This document shows positions 36,759 through 45,967 of a stretch of DNA of 64,000 bases, one piece after another. The translations under genes were made by a program, and so were the position numbers. The notes beneath the pieces are model-generated. The model was given only the letters and a program-made list of their open reading frames with translations, did not search any database and had not been told where the DNA came from. How positions within the stretch are numbered: the stretch's first letter is position 1; each line of letters begins with the position of its first letter. Source of the stretch: Rhizobium giardinii bv. giardinii H152 (lineage in GTDB: Bacteria; Pseudomonadota; Alphaproteobacteria; Rhizobiales; Rhizobiaceae); contig NZ_KB902579.1 of NCBI RefSeq assembly GCF_000379605.1, forward strand, positions 124,111 to 188,110, written 5' to 3'.

Positions 36759-37763
36759 CTAGCGCGCGGCCTGCAGTGTGAGTTTGCGGTCGGCACGCTC
36801 CTGCTGGGGCGAACGGTTGTAGAGTTCGCGATAACACTTCGAAAAATGCGAGGCCGAGACGAAGCCGCAGGCGACGGCCACTTCGACCACGGGCATGGCC
36901 GACTGGACCAGGAGATGCCGGGCACGGTCGAGCCGGATTTCCAGGTAATAGCGGGCGGGGGAACGCCCCATCTCCTGCCGGAACAGTCGCTCGATCTGGC
37001 GCCGCGACAGGCCGGCGCTGTCGGCGATTTCGAGAAGCGACAGCGGCTCAGAGAGATTGCCCTCCATCAACTCGATGATCGACAGGACTTTGGCGTTTTG
37101 GACGCCGAGGCGGGCGCGCAGCGGCAGCCGCTGGCGGTCGTGCGGGCCGCGTACACGGTCGGTCAGCGCCTGTTCGCAGACGCGGTTGACGAGGTTCTCG
37201 CCGAAATCCTGGTCGATCAGGTTCAACATCATGTCGAGCGAGGCGGTGCCGCCGGCGCAGGTGTAGATGTTGCTGTCGATTTCGTAGAGGTCGGCATAGA
37301 CATCGACCTGAGGGAAGCTTTCGGCAAAGCCGGGCAGGTTTTCCCAGTGGATCGCACAGCGCTTGCCCGTCAGCAGGCCCGCCGACGCCAGCACATGCGC
37401 GCCGGTACAGAGGCTGCCGACCGAGACGCCGCGATTATAGACTTCGCGCAGCCAGGCATTGACGGATTTGTTGTTGAAGTCCTCGACATAGATGCCGGAA
37501 CAGACGAGCACCATCGAAGGCCGGTTCTCGCCGCCGAGGAACTTGCGCTCATCGGCAAGCGAGGTGTTCACCTCGAGCCCGATACCGCTGGACGACAGGA
37601 CCTGGGTCCCATCGGTGGACGCGAGGCGCCAGGTATAGGCCTCGTAGCCGAGCATGCGATTAGCGATACGGAGTGTCTCGATTGCCGCGGAAAACGGCAG
37701 CATGGAAAAGTTCGGTACCAGGAAGAAGACGAGAGAACGTTTTTTGGTCAATGGCTTGTTCAT
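36759..37763 (-). CDS. AraC-family regulator with GATase1-like domain, GbdR/ArgR group
   Basis: This 334-residue regulator has an N-terminal DJ-1/PfpI-like domain (about 5-195; VGSLCTGAHVLASAGLL has the elbow Cys), then a double AraC helix-turn-helix (about 225-325) with LLEIADSAGLSRRQIERLFRQ. This family includes GbdR (glycine betaine), CdhR (carnitine) and ArgR (arginine). The betaine-type assignment is inference, helped by the DMGDH-like gene and the MttB-type pathway in the window. The start is uncertain: ATG 37763 begins at the conserved domain, while ATG 37817 is 18 codons longer; neither has a strong ribosome site. Five TGTCGC sites lie upstream. Confidence 0.8.
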   Translation of the reverse strand: MNKPLTKKRSLVFFLVPNFSMLPFSAAIETLRIANRMLGYEAYTWRLASTDGTQVLSSSGIGLEVNTSLADERKFLGGENRPSMVLVCSGIYVEDFNNKSVNAWLREVYNRGVSVGSLCTGAHVLASAGLLTGKRCAIHWENLPGFAESFPQVDVYADLYEIDSNIYTCAGGTASLDMMLNLIDQDFGENLVNRVCEQALTDRVRGPHDRQRLPLRARLGVQNAKVLSIIELMEGNLSEPLSLLEIADSAGLSRRQIERLFRQEMGRSPARYYLEIRLDRARHLLVQSAMPVVEVAVACGFVSASHFSKCYRELYNRSPQQERADRKLTLQAAR

Positions 37764-38221
37764 TGAGAGGGTCCCATGCGCCGCGGATGTCGCATTTGTC
37801 TCGTGGAAAAGCGTCATCTGGCTTTTCTAAAAGCGACATTGGCATGGACGCGAGCGACTGCAAAGAAATAAATATCTGCGACATGCATCCACCTGGCGTA
37901 AAAATCGTCCGCAGGTCTAAAAAATACTCACTATTTCCACTCAGGACGACAAAAATGTCGCATTTTGTCTTTTCTCCGGCAGGTTGCAGAGACTGGCAGC
38001 CACCGCGCACCGGAATGGTGATTTGCCATTTGCGACATGCCCCGGCTAGTCAATTGGTGTCGGAAACAGGCCATGGCTCGAGGCTGGCGGCGCGTGGAAA
38101 GTAGGGACGCGGAAAACAGAAAAGGGCATTTCGCCATCATGGTCGAAATGCCCTTTTCACGCGTCATTCACATTCGTTCGACACGGAGGATCGTCACCTG
38201 CCGCTGCGGGCATCTGATCCG
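37764..38221. promoter_or_regulatory. 458-bp regulatory region with five TGTCGC/GCGACA sites
   Basis: The hexamer TGTCGC, or its complement GCGACA, occurs at 37788-37793, 37833-37838, 37878-37883, 37956-37961 and 38032-38037. By chance about 0.1 would be expected in 250 bp. The minus-strand copies at 37833 and 38032 also fit TGTCGC-N8-AA, which I recall as the ArgR-type site of the same regulator family. They lie upstream of the GbdR/ArgR-like gene. No gene is supported here, and a terminator hairpin lies at 38119-38158. Confidence 0.6.
38119..38158 (-). terminator. 15-bp perfect hairpin downstream of the DUF1127 gene
   Basis: GAAAAGGGCATTTCG (38119-38133) pairs with CGAAATGCCCTTTTC (38144-38158) around a 10-base loop. 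On the minus strand the stem is followed by TGTTTTCC. It lies 64 bp after the 3' end of the DUF1127 gene. Its symmetrical A/T ends would let it work in both directions. Confidence 0.75.
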
Positions 38222-38425
38222 TCATTTCGCCGGCGTATCCTTGCGGGCCATGTCGATGGACGGAAAGCCGATGTCCTTCAGCGTGTCATAGGAAAGGCTT
38301 TCGAGAACCCGTTCCGCGCGGTGACGCTGCCATGATGCGACGGCGCGTGCGCGCAGCCCAACGAGGGACGATACAAGGGACGAATGCCTTGGAGCGGATG
38401 CATGTTCTAGACTGAAGAATGCCAT
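38222..38425 (-). CDS. DUF1127 small basic protein
   Basis: This 67-residue protein has a C-terminal DUF1127 segment (SWQRHRAERVLESLSYDTL then KDIGFPS), a motif of short Arg-rich proteins common in Rhizobiales. Some relatives bind RNA or help phosphate and carbon regulation, but for this one function is open. The ATG at 38425 follows AAAAGGAAA; the longer open frame has no start signal. Confidence 0.85.
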   Translation of the reverse strand: MAFFSLEHASAPRHSSLVSSLVGLRARAVASWQRHRAERVLESLSYDTLKDIGFPSIDMARKDTPAK

Positions 38426-38807
38426 GTTTTGGTTTCCTTTTGATTGGGAGGCTTCAAAAGGTCGCGACCATGGGAGAGTAATGCCGCAAGGCCATTCATC
38501 ATTCAAGCGAATATAATTGATCCCATGCATCAAATATCATGATGCTTTGTGCGGCTCGAAACGCCCTTGTCACAGCGTCAAAAAATGGCGGGGCTTTGCG
38601 ATGCTGAATGCAAAAGAAGACGTATTCGACCGAACATCTATTGAGATTTAGGGATCGAAATCCAGCGCCCTGGTGTCTGTCAAAAACGGGTACGTACCTC
38701 ACCTGAAACGCCACATTTACGCCTACTACTTTGGACTAAAGTTGCACGCTGGAGGCTGCGAGGAGGCGGCTTCTCACAAAAAAATACCAATTCCTGGGAG
38801 GAAAATG
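38426..38807. other. 382-bp intergenic region, AT-richer
   Basis: I see no supported gene. The stretch is AT-richer than the surroundings (for example AAAAAATGG, TATTGAGATTTAG) and must hold the divergent promoters of the DUF1127 gene (leftward) and the small gene at 38808 (rightward). No clear operator or RNA element is recognised. Confidence 0.4.
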
Positions 38808-39005
38808 ATGCAAAAATCCGATATCGCAATACCGCCAAAAGACCTTGACTTGCTCCAGACGGTTCTTGACGCTTGGTGCACACAGCATCGCATTCCGCGC
38901 AAGGAGGCGACTGCCGAAGCGAAGATATTGATCAACGAGTACAAGCGCGGTACGCGTTCGCAGATCAAACTCATCGACGCGCTTTTGGACGGCACCACGC
39001 ACTAG
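38808..39005 (+). CDS. small protein, 65 aa, paralogous to the one at 20318
   Basis: This is a soluble helical protein with KDLDLLQTVLDAWCTQH and a spaced YKRGTRSQIKL, matching the family core seen in the protein at 20318-20548. Two ATG codons stand in tandem (38805 and 38808). The ribosome site GGGAGGA ends at 38802, so the second gives the better 5-base spacing. A clear terminator follows. Function unknown. Confidence 0.72.
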   Translation: MQKSDIAIPPKDLDLLQTVLDAWCTQHRIPRKEATAEAKILINEYKRGTRSQIKLIDALLDGTTH

Positions 39006-39032
39006 CGGGCTCAACGGCCGCTTTTAGTCGAG

Positions 39033-39056
39033 AACCCGGCCTAGAGCCGGGTTTTT
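39033..39056 (+). terminator. rho-independent terminator after the small gene
   Basis: AACCCGGC and GCCGGGTT form an 8-bp perfect stem around CTAGA, followed by TTT. It begins 28 bp after the stop codon at 39005. Confidence 0.82.
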
Positions 39057-39213
39057 CATGCAGCCGATGCACCTCGCTGCCCCGCGAGAGAGGCTTGCTT
39101 GAGATGAGATGGTTGCGCAGTTCGCGCGGTGCTTCTGGCGAATGCGCTGTCGAGGCGAGGGCGCTGCTGCATGAGATGTGCTATGGATTTCGAACTTTGA
39201 GACGAGGACCGAC

Positions 39214-39378
39214 ATGAGCGACGACAAAATCATCAAATTTCAGCGGCCGAAGCCCAGGAAGGAGCCGCGGACCATCACGCGCGGAACGCGCAAGGTCCTC
39301 ACTTGGCTGGCGATCGTCGGCGCTGTGGGGCTGGTATGGGCATACTTCCAGTTTGTTTCGCCGCCGAGCCTGACCTGA
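39214..39378 (+). CDS. small single-pass membrane protein, 54 aa
   Basis: MSDDKIIKFQRPKPRKEPR is a basic cytoplasmic N-terminus, followed by one hydrophobic helix (VLTWLAIVGAVGLVWAYF, about 31-48) and a short tail. This layout of a KFQRP-type N-terminus plus one helix is frequent among conserved rhizobial small proteins without known role. The ATG at 39214 follows ACGAGGA; the longer frame from 39178 has no signal. Confidence 0.72.
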   Translation: MSDDKIIKFQRPKPRKEPRTITRGTRKVLTWLAIVGAVGLVWAYFQFVSPPSLT

Positions 39379-39428
39379 GCTTGGGTTTCGAATCCAGCAG
39401 TGTCAGTCATGGATGGCTCCGCTGCTAG

Positions 39429-39459
39429 CATGACCGGTATGCCAAGCACACCGGTCATG
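39429..39459. repeat. 10-bp inverted repeat downstream of tctA
   Basis: CATGACCGGT (39429-39438) pairs with ACCGGTCATG (39450-39459) around 11 bases. It lies 21 bp after the tctA stop. No U-tract follows on the minus strand, so it is a poor intrinsic terminator. It could still protect the 3' end of the tct message or be a regulator site for the gene to its left. Confidence 0.45.
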
Positions 39460-39479
39460 TCTTGTAGGCGAGAGTGGGA

Positions 39480-40985
39480 TCAATCCTCCTCCTGGAAAAC
39501 CGCCTCGCGCTTGGCCTTGACGGCCGGCAGGAAGACGACGACCAGGACGGCGAACGCGATCAACAGCAGGAAGGCGCTGATCGGCCGCGTGACGAAGGTC
39601 GTCGGATCGCCGCGCGACAGGATCATCGCGCGCCGCAGGTTTTCCTCCAGCAGCGGCCCGAGCACGAAGCCGAGCAGCAGCGGCGCGGGCTCGCAGCGCA
39701 GCTTGACCAGCAGGTAGCCTGCGATACCGAAGAAGGCCACGGCATAGAGGTCGTAGACATTGGAATTGACGCTGTAGACCCCGATCGAGCAGAAGGCCAT
39801 GATGATCGGGAAGAGCACGTAGTAGGGGATGGTGAGCAGCTTCACCCAGAGCCCGATCAGCGGCAGGTTGAGCACGACCAGCATCAGGTTGCCGATCCAC
39901 ATCGAGGCGATGATGCCCCAGAACAGCGCCGGCTGTTCGATAGCCACGTTCGGGCCGGGAACGATGCCTTGAATGATCATTGCCCCGACCATCAGCGCCA
40001 TGACCGGGTTGGCCGGGATGCCGAGTGTCAGCAGCGGAATGAACGATGTCTGTGCACCGGCATTGTTGGCTGATTCCGGACCGGCAACGCCGGCGACGGC
40101 ACCGTGGCCGAATTCTTCCGGCGTATCCGAAAGCCGCTTCTCGACGGTATAGGAGGCAAAGGCCGCAAGGATGGCGCCGCCGCCCGGCAGGATGCCGAGG
40201 GCTGAGCCGATGACGGTTCCACGGATGACCGGTGCGAACATCTTCCTGAAATCGTCGCGCGTCGGCAACAGGCCACTGACCTTGGCCATCAGCACGGTGC
40301 GGGTCTTTTCACCTTCCAGATTGCGCAGGATTTCGGCGACGCCGAAAACACCGACCGCGACCGCAACGAAGTTCAGCCCATCGGCGTATTCGCGGATCCC
40401 GAGGGTGAAGCGCGGCGTGCCGGTGTAGATATCCGTGCCGACGAGACCGAGAAGCAGCCCGAGCGCGACCATTGCCAGAGCCTTGACGATCGAGCCGTGG
40501 GCAAGCGCGATGGAGGAGACGAGGCCGACGATCATCAGCGAGAAATATTCGGCGGCGCCGAACTGAAGGGCGATGCCGGTCAGCGGAATGGCGAAGATCG
40601 CCACCAGGAACGTGGAAACGGTGCCGGCGAAGAACGAGCCGAGGGCGGCGATCGACAATGCAGCGCCGGCCCGGCCTTTGCGGGCCATCTGATAGCCGTC
40701 GATGGCGGTCACGGCGGAAGAGGATTCGCCCGGCATGTTGATCAGGATTGCCGTGGTCGAGCCGCCATATTGCGCGCCGTAGTAGATGCCGGCGAGCATG
40801 ATCAGCGAGGAGACGGGCTCCAGCTGGAAGGTGATCGGCAGAAGCATGGCGATCGTCGCCGTGGCGCCGATGCCGGGCAGAACGCCGATCAGCGTACCGA
40901 GCAGCACGCCGATCAGGCAGAAGAGGAGGTTTTCGGGCGAGCCTGCGGTGGAGAAGCCGAGTGCGAGATTGCTGAAAAGGTCCAT
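39480..40985 (-). CDS. tctA: tripartite tricarboxylate transporter, large permease TctA
   Basis: This 501-residue membrane protein has about 12 helices and the family motif [19 protein letters not shown] near residue 38, with a second GALSLGxPGG-type repeat as [17 protein letters not shown]. The [19 protein letters not shown] loop is typical. TctA is the main permease of TTT transporters, which import citrate or other carboxylates with a periplasmic binding protein. It is the last gene of the operon tctC-tctB-tctA, 9 bp after tctB. Confidence 0.92.
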   Translation of the reverse strand: MDLFSNLALGFSTAGSPENLLFCLIGVLLGTLIGVLPGIGATATIAMLLPITFQLEPVSSLIMLAGIYYGAQYGGSTTAILINMPGESSSAVTAIDGYQMARKGRAGAALSIAALGSFFAGTVSTFLVAIFAIPLTGIALQFGAAEYFSLMIVGLVSSIALAHGSIVKALAMVALGLLLGLVGTDIYTGTPRFTLGIREYADGLNFVAVAVGVFGVAEILRNLEGEKTRTVLMAKVSGLLPTRDDFRKMFAPVIRGTVIGSALGILPGGGAILAAFASYTVEKRLSDTPEEFGHGAVAGVAGPESANNAGAQTSFIPLLTLGIPANPVMALMVGAMIIQGIVPGPNVAIEQPALFWGIIASMWIGNLMLVVLNLPLIGLWVKLLTIPYYVLFPIIMAFCSIGVYSVNSNVYDLYAVAFFGIAGYLLVKLRCEPAPLLLGFVLGPLLEENLRRAMILSRGDPTTFVTRPISAFLLLIAFAVLVVVFLPAVKAKREAVFQEED

Positions 40986-40994
40986 GATGATGTC

Positions 40995-41456
40995 CTAGAA
41001 TCTGACCCAGGGGCCGAAACGCTCGAAAGGCAGCCCAAGCGCGTAACTGAAAACGGCGACCGAAAAGACGGTTAGCGCGATTGACAGCGCAATCGCGGTC
41101 AGCGGTTTCATCCGGTGCGAGGCGAAGCAGGCGATCAGGGCCGTGAAAAACAGTGACGGCACGAAGCCGAGCCCGCGCACGGTCAATCCGAAGAAGATCG
41201 GTGCCGGCAGGATGAACAGCATCCCGCGCCAGGCGACCGGTCCGAGCGGCTCGCCGTGCACGCGCGCCGCCTGGATCAGGATGACGAAGCCGAGCAGGGT
41301 CAGGATGATGGCAAGCAGCAGCGGAAAATAGCCCGGCCCCATCCTGAACGCCGTGCCGAGCTCGAGGTTGAGGCACTGGTAGATGAAGAAGCCGCCGAGG
41401 CCGATAAGGATCGCGCCGCAGAGCGCGTTGGTGGTGTCGAGAGATAAGGATTTCAT
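40995..41456 (-). CDS. tctB: tripartite tricarboxylate transporter, small permease TctB
   Basis: This 153-residue protein has four hydrophobic helices and the typical FRMGPGYFPLLLAIILTLLG segment of TctB. It associates with TctA. The ATG is preceded by AAGGAGG. It lies between tctC (147-bp gap) and tctA (9-bp gap). Confidence 0.88.
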   Translation of the reverse strand: MKSLSLDTTNALCGAILIGLGGFFIYQCLNLELGTAFRMGPGYFPLLLAIILTLLGFVILIQAARVHGEPLGPVAWRGMLFILPAPIFFGLTVRGLGFVPSLFFTALIACFASHRMKPLTAIALSIALTVFSVAVFSYALGLPFERFGPWVRF

Positions 41457-41602
41457 GATGCCTCCTTGAAATCGGCCCGGTCGTCCGCGTCCATCATCTC
41501 TTCAAAGCATAGCCAGGGAAAGAGAGATAAACGAATGCCTCCCTCCCAAGAGAGGAGGAAGGCGAAAGACGCGTCAGGCCCTTGCCATGACGGGGTTTCC
41601 GA

Positions 41603-42586
41603 TCAGTCGGCGTATTGGCCGGCCGCTTCGATGACCGGCTTCCAGCGGGCGATCTCGCCTTCCAGCTTGGCCTTCAGGGCAGCCGGCGTGGCGTCGGCTT
41701 CGGCAGACGGCACCGTGCCGAGCTCGGCGAAGCGGGCACCGACATTCGGGTCCTTCAGCGCAACCTGCAGCGCCTTCGACAGGCGGTCGACCGCTTCCGC
41801 AGGCGTGCCCTTCGGCGCATAGACACCGTGCCAGATGCCGACCTGGAAGTCTGCCAGACCGGCTTCGGCGGCGGTCGGAACGTCGGGCAAGACGGGAATG
41901 CGCGCTGGCGAGGTCACGGCATAGGCCTTGATCGTGCCACCGAGGATCTGCTTGGTGGTGTTGGTGGTCTGGTCGCACATGATATCGACCTGGCCGCCAA
42001 GCAGATCGGTCATCGCAGGGCCGGTGCCCTTGTAGGGAACCGTGACAAGCGGAGTCTCGATGGCGCTCATGAACATCATGCCGCAGAGATGCGAGGCTGC
42101 ACCGATGCCGGCATTGGCGACGGTCACTGTGTCCTTGTTGGCCTTGACGTAGTCGATCAGGCCCTTGAGGTCCGTCGGCTCGAAATCCTTGCGCGCGACG
42201 ATGGTCATCGGCACCTCTGTGACGAGGCCGACATATTCGAAGGCGTTCAGCGTGTCATAGGCGAGCTTGCGGTAGAGCGTGGCGCTGGTCGCCATGCCGA
42301 TATGGTGCAGGAGGATGGTGTAGCCGTCCGGATCGGCCTGCGCGACGCGTCCCGCGCCAAGCGTTCCGCCGGCGCCGCCGACGTTTTCGACGATGATCTG
42401 CTGGCCGAGATCCTTCGACATGGATTCAGCGACGAGACGGGCGACGGTGTCGGTTGGCCCGCCAGCCGAGAAGGGCACGACCATGGTGATCGTCCGCTCG
42501 GGATAGGTCTGCGCGTTTGCAGAAACCGAGATGAGCGAAGCGGCGGCAAGCGCGGTCATGCCAAACAAAGTTTTAAGGATTTTCAT
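41603..42586 (-). CDS. tctC: tripartite tricarboxylate transporter, substrate-binding protein TctC
   Basis: This 327-residue periplasmic protein has a signal peptide (MKILKTLFGMTALAAASLIS to about residue 25), then the family opening YPERTITMVVPFSAGGPTDT, VENVGGAGGTLGAGRVAQA and PYKGTGPAMTDLLGGQVDIM. It binds a carboxylate and delivers it to TctAB. Ligands of this large family range from citrate to aromatic acids, so the substrate is open. The start at 42586 follows GGGAGGAC. It heads the operon; the DctDB-type regulators lie immediately upstream. Confidence 0.9.
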   Translation of the reverse strand: MKILKTLFGMTALAAASLISVSANAQTYPERTITMVVPFSAGGPTDTVARLVAESMSKDLGQQIIVENVGGAGGTLGAGRVAQADPDGYTILLHHIGMATSATLYRKLAYDTLNAFEYVGLVTEVPMTIVARKDFEPTDLKGLIDYVKANKDTVTVANAGIGAASHLCGMMFMSAIETPLVTVPYKGTGPAMTDLLGGQVDIMCDQTTNTTKQILGGTIKAYAVTSPARIPVLPDVPTAAEAGLADFQVGIWHGVYAPKGTPAEAVDRLSKALQVALKDPNVGARFAELGTVPSAEADATPAALKAKLEGEIARWKPVIEAAGQYAD

Positions 42587-42760
42587 CGAAGTCCTCCCTG
42601 ATGAATTCTGACCAGCCGGCGCAGCTCCTCCCGCACCGATTCTGGATGGCCCATTTGTGACCCGCGCGCCGATGGGAGCAACCGTTGCGCGGAGGCTTTC
42701 GCGTCTTTTCGCGGAGGGTGCGGTGCACCATGGGTGAGATTGGAAACAATTGCCGTTTCG

Positions 42761-42782
42761 AATGGGTGGATTTCCACCCATT
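42761..42782. promoter_or_regulatory. 22-bp perfect palindrome upstream of tctC
   Basis: AATGGGTGGA (42761-42770) and TCCACCCATT (42773-42782) are exact complements with TT between. The element lies 175 bp upstream of the tctC start and just after the end of the DctD-like gene. Distance and symmetry fit an upstream activating sequence for an NtrC-class activator such as the DctD-like protein encoded next door. I found no convincing -24/-12 sigma-54 promoter downstream of it. Confidence 0.7.
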
Positions 42783-42788
42783 TCATAA

Positions 42789-44144
42789 TCACGCAGCGTA
42801 GTCGCCGTCCGTCACGGGCAATTTTTTGTCGAGGCCGTATCGCTGCATCTTCTCGTAAAGCGTCTTTCGCGAGATGCCGAGTTGCTCGTAAACGGGCCGC
42901 AGACTGCCGCCATGGGCAGCGAGCGCGCTGGCGATAATGCCCCGCTCGTAGGCTGCCACCTTGTCTGCCAAACGCTGTCGTTCCGCCGGGGCTGACGTCT
43001 CCTCGGGTTTCGGATCGAGGCCAAGCACGAGCCGGTCTGCAGCATTGCGCAATTCGCGAACATTGCCTGGCCAGCTGCGCTCGGCGATCTCGGTCATCAG
43101 TTCCGGCGGCACTTCGATGTCGTTGCGCATGTAGCGGGCGGCGGCCTCCCGGACGAGCTGGAGAAAGAGGAGCGGGATGTCGGCCTTGCGCTGCGCCAGC
43201 GACGGGACGTGCAGCGTCGCGACGTTCAGCCGGTAGAGGAGGTCGGCGCGAAAGCGGCCGACGGCGACTTCCGCCTCGAGATCAACCTTGCTGGTGGCGA
43301 TGAAACGGACATCGAGGGGCACAGGCTCGTTCGACCCGAGGCGGGTGATCACCCGTTCCTGCAATACGCGCAGAAATTTTGCCTGCAGATCAAACGGCAT
43401 GGAGCCGATCTCATCAAGCAGGATGGTGCCGCCGCGGCCGTGCTCGAACTTGCCGTAGCGGGGGCGGAGCGCACCGGGAAAAGCACCGGCCTCATGGCCG
43501 AAGAGTTCGCTTTCGATCAGGTTTTCCGGAAGTGCTGCGCAGTTGATGGCGATCAGCGGGCGGTCGGCGCGAGCGCTGATATCGTGCAAGGCGCGCGCGA
43601 CCACTTCCTTGCCGACGCCGGTTTCGCCGATGATCAGCGTATCGGCGTCGGTGGCGCCGATGGCACGCAGCCGGTAGCGCAGATCGACCATCGCCTGGGT
43701 CCGGCCAGGGAGCCGCGCCTCGATATCGTCCCGCTTGCCGGCCACAGCCCGCAGGCGCCTGTTTTCCAGCACGAGGCTGCGCCGGTCCATGGCACGACGG
43801 GCGATAGCTGCGAGATGCTGCGCGGTGAACGGCTTTTCGAGGAAATCGTAGACGCCTTCGCGCATCGCCTTGACGGCGAGCTGGACGTCGCCGTGGCCGG
43901 TAACCAGGATCACCGGGATTTCCGCATCCACCTCGCGGATGCGCTGGAGCAGCGTCATGCCGTCCATGCCGGGCATGCGGATATCGCTGACCACGACCCC
44001 GGAGAAGCTGTAGCCGATCAGTTCCAGCACAAGTTCGGCGCTGGAAAACGTATCGACTTCAAGCCCGAACAGACCGAGTGCCTGCGCGGTGGAATGGCGC
44101 ATTTCCTCTTCGTCGTCGACCAGCAGGACGCGTGGTTCACTCAT
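42789..44144 (-). CDS. NtrC-class response regulator, DctD-like, with GAFPGA loop
   Basis: This 451-residue protein has a receiver (about 4-120; LLVDDEEEMR, VVSDIRMPG, EKPF), a central AAA+ domain (about 145-370; Walker A GETGVGKE, Walker B GGTILLDEI) and a C-terminal Fis-type HTH (about 405-445). NtrC-class regulators remodel sigma-54 RNA polymerase. The sigma-54 contact loop, normally GAFTGA, reads GAFPGA here. Its stop is next to the palindrome at 42761-42782. It overlaps the partner kinase gene by 4 bp. Confidence 0.88.
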   Translation of the reverse strand: MSEPRVLLVDDEEEMRHSTAQALGLFGLEVDTFSSAELVLELIGYSFSGVVVSDIRMPGMDGMTLLQRIREVDAEIPVILVTGHGDVQLAVKAMREGVYDFLEKPFTAQHLAAIARRAMDRRSLVLENRRLRAVAGKRDDIEARLPGRTQAMVDLRYRLRAIGATDADTLIIGETGVGKEVVARALHDISARADRPLIAINCAALPENLIESELFGHEAGAFPGALRPRYGKFEHGRGGTILLDEIGSMPFDLQAKFLRVLQERVITRLGSNEPVPLDVRFIATSKVDLEAEVAVGRFRADLLYRLNVATLHVPSLAQRKADIPLLFLQLVREAAARYMRNDIEVPPELMTEIAERSWPGNVRELRNAADRLVLGLDPKPEETSAPAERQRLADKVAAYERGIIASALAAHGGSLRPVYEQLGISRKTLYEKMQRYGLDKKLPVTDGDYAA

Positions 44145-45967
44145 TCGGCAGCCTCCTGCGCCACCGTGGCGGCTTCCAGTTCGATGCGGAACACGGCGCC
44201 GCCCTCGGCATGGTTGGTGACAGACAGGCTGCCGCCGAAATCCTTGACGATGTTGTAGGAAATGGAGAGGCCAAGGCCAAGTCCCTTGCCGACGCCCTTG
44301 GTGGTGAAGAACGGATCAAAGATGCGCTCGGCGATCGCCGCGGGCACGCCGGGGCCGTGATCCCTGATCGTCAGGATCACCTTGCTGTCCAGGTGCTCGG
44401 CGGAAACGTGAATGCGCCGGTCCGCGAGGCCTTCCACTGCGTCTGCCGCATTCGTGATGATGTTGACGAGAACCTGCTGCAGCCGAACGGAGCCGGCCTT
44501 GACCATCGGCGTGTCCGACAGATCGATCTCAAGATCGGCGTCGGCTGCTTTCAGGCGGGCAGCGACGATTTCCAGCGTGTCGGCCATCGCCGCATCCAGT
44601 GCGACGGGCCGCAGTTTCTCGTTCGGCTTGCGGGCAAAATTGCGCAGGTGCCGGCTGATCGATGCCATGCGGTCGATCAGGCCGGAAATGCGCCGGACAT
44701 TGTCGCGGGCTTCGCCGACGCGCTCGAGGTCGATCAGCATTGCGGCGCTGTCTGCGTAGGTCTTGGCGGCGGCCAGCGGCTGGTTGAGTTCGTGGCTCAG
44801 CGCAGCCGACATCTGGCCAAGTCCGGCGAGCTTGCCCGCCTGGATGAGATCGGCCTGCGTCTTGCGCAATTCCTGCTCGGTCAGCCGCCGCTCGGCAATT
44901 TCCTCCTCGATGCGCTGGTTGACGAGGGCGAGATCGGCCGTTCGCTCCTCGACGCGGCGCTCCAGTTCGTTGCGTGCTTCAAGCTGCATGCGCATGCGTT
45001 CCTCCAACCGGGCTCGCCGCTGCAGGAAAATGGCAAGCGCCAGGCCCGCGAGGCAGAGGAAGAGGACGACGGCGACGATGGTGGTGCGCGCCTGGGCGCG
45101 AACGGACGCCGTTTCCATCAGCACGTTCACCGTCCAGTCGGCCTCGGGCATATATTGCGACAACACCAGATATTCCCGTCCAGCGGCTGTGCTTATCGTC
45201 ATCAACTGGTGTTCTTCTAGGCTGTCGCGCTTGATCGGAAGCGGTTTCAGAACGGCCTCGGCATAGCGCCGCGACGCCTGCGTCCTTTGCAGGCGTTCGG
45301 CGTTCAGAGGCAGGATACTGGAATAGAGCCATTCCGGGCTGCCGGTCATGAAGATGATGCCTTCGGGGTCGGAGACGAAGATCTTGTATTCGCCGCCGCG
45401 CCAGGAGGTCTCGATCGAATCGATATCGACCTTGAAGACAATGACGCCGGTGATGTTGTTCTCGACGAAGATGGGCGAGGCGAAATAATAGCCGCGCTTC
45501 AGGGAGGTGGTGCCGAGCGCATAAAACCGCGACTGATTTCCCTTGGCCGCTTCCTGGAAATAGGGCCGATAGCTGAAATTCTGTCCGACGAAGCTTGTCG
45601 GCTCCTCGTAGTTGCTGGCTGCAATGGTGCTTCCATCCATCGTCATCACGTAGATATCGGAGGATTCCAGCAGAGTGTTGATCTCTTTCAGGTAAAGATT
45701 CGCGGCCTCGCGCAGGGAGTTGTCGTTCGGATGCGCAACCAGGTCCTTGATGCCGTCATGATCGGCGATCAGCGCCGGCAGCGGCTCATAGCGGCTGAGA
45801 TGTCCGCTCAGTGCCGACACCGCCAGACGCAAGGCCGAGCTTGCCTGAAGCGATGCTTCATTCATGTAGCTGCGCGTCGCCAGTGCTCCGCCTTGGAAAA
45901 TCACGACGTAGAGGAGGGCGGGAATCAGGCAAATCGCCAGGACAAGGCGGTATCTAACGGATTGCAA
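44141..45967 (-). CDS. DctB-like membrane sensor histidine kinase
   Basis: This 608-residue kinase has an N-terminal helix (about 7-30), a periplasmic Cache/PAS-like sensor domain with MTMDGSTIAASNYEEP and FVGQNFSYRPYF, as in DctB, a second helix (about 295-315), a coiled coil, the H-box GQMSAALSHELNQPLAAAK, and an ATPase domain with NAADAV, DHGPGV and GLGLGLSIS. DctB binds C4-dicarboxylates in its sensor domain; here a ligand of the adjacent TctABC transporter is likelier. It forms a two-gene operon with the DctD-like regulator. Confidence 0.88.
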   Translation of the reverse strand: MQSVRYRLVLAICLIPALLYVVIFQGGALATRSYMNEASLQASSALRLAVSALSGHLSRYEPLPALIADHDGIKDLVAHPNDNSLREAANLYLKEINTLLESSDIYVMTMDGSTIAASNYEEPTSFVGQNFSYRPYFQEAAKGNQSRFYALGTTSLKRGYYFASPIFVENNITGVIVFKVDIDSIETSWRGGEYKIFVSDPEGIIFMTGSPEWLYSSILPLNAERLQRTQASRRYAEAVLKPLPIKRDSLEEHQLMTISTAAGREYLVLSQYMPEADWTVNVLMETASVRAQARTTIVAVVLFLCLAGLALAIFLQRRARLEERMRMQLEARNELERRVEERTADLALVNQRIEEEIAERRLTEQELRKTQADLIQAGKLAGLGQMSAALSHELNQPLAAAKTYADSAAMLIDLERVGEARDNVRRISGLIDRMASISRHLRNFARKPNEKLRPVALDAAMADTLEIVAARLKAADADLEIDLSDTPMVKAGSVRLQQVLVNIITNAADAVEGLADRRIHVSAEHLDSKVILTIRDHGPGVPAAIAERIFDPFFTTKGVGKGLGLGLSISYNIVKDFGGSLSVTNHAEGGAVFRIELEAATVAQEAAE

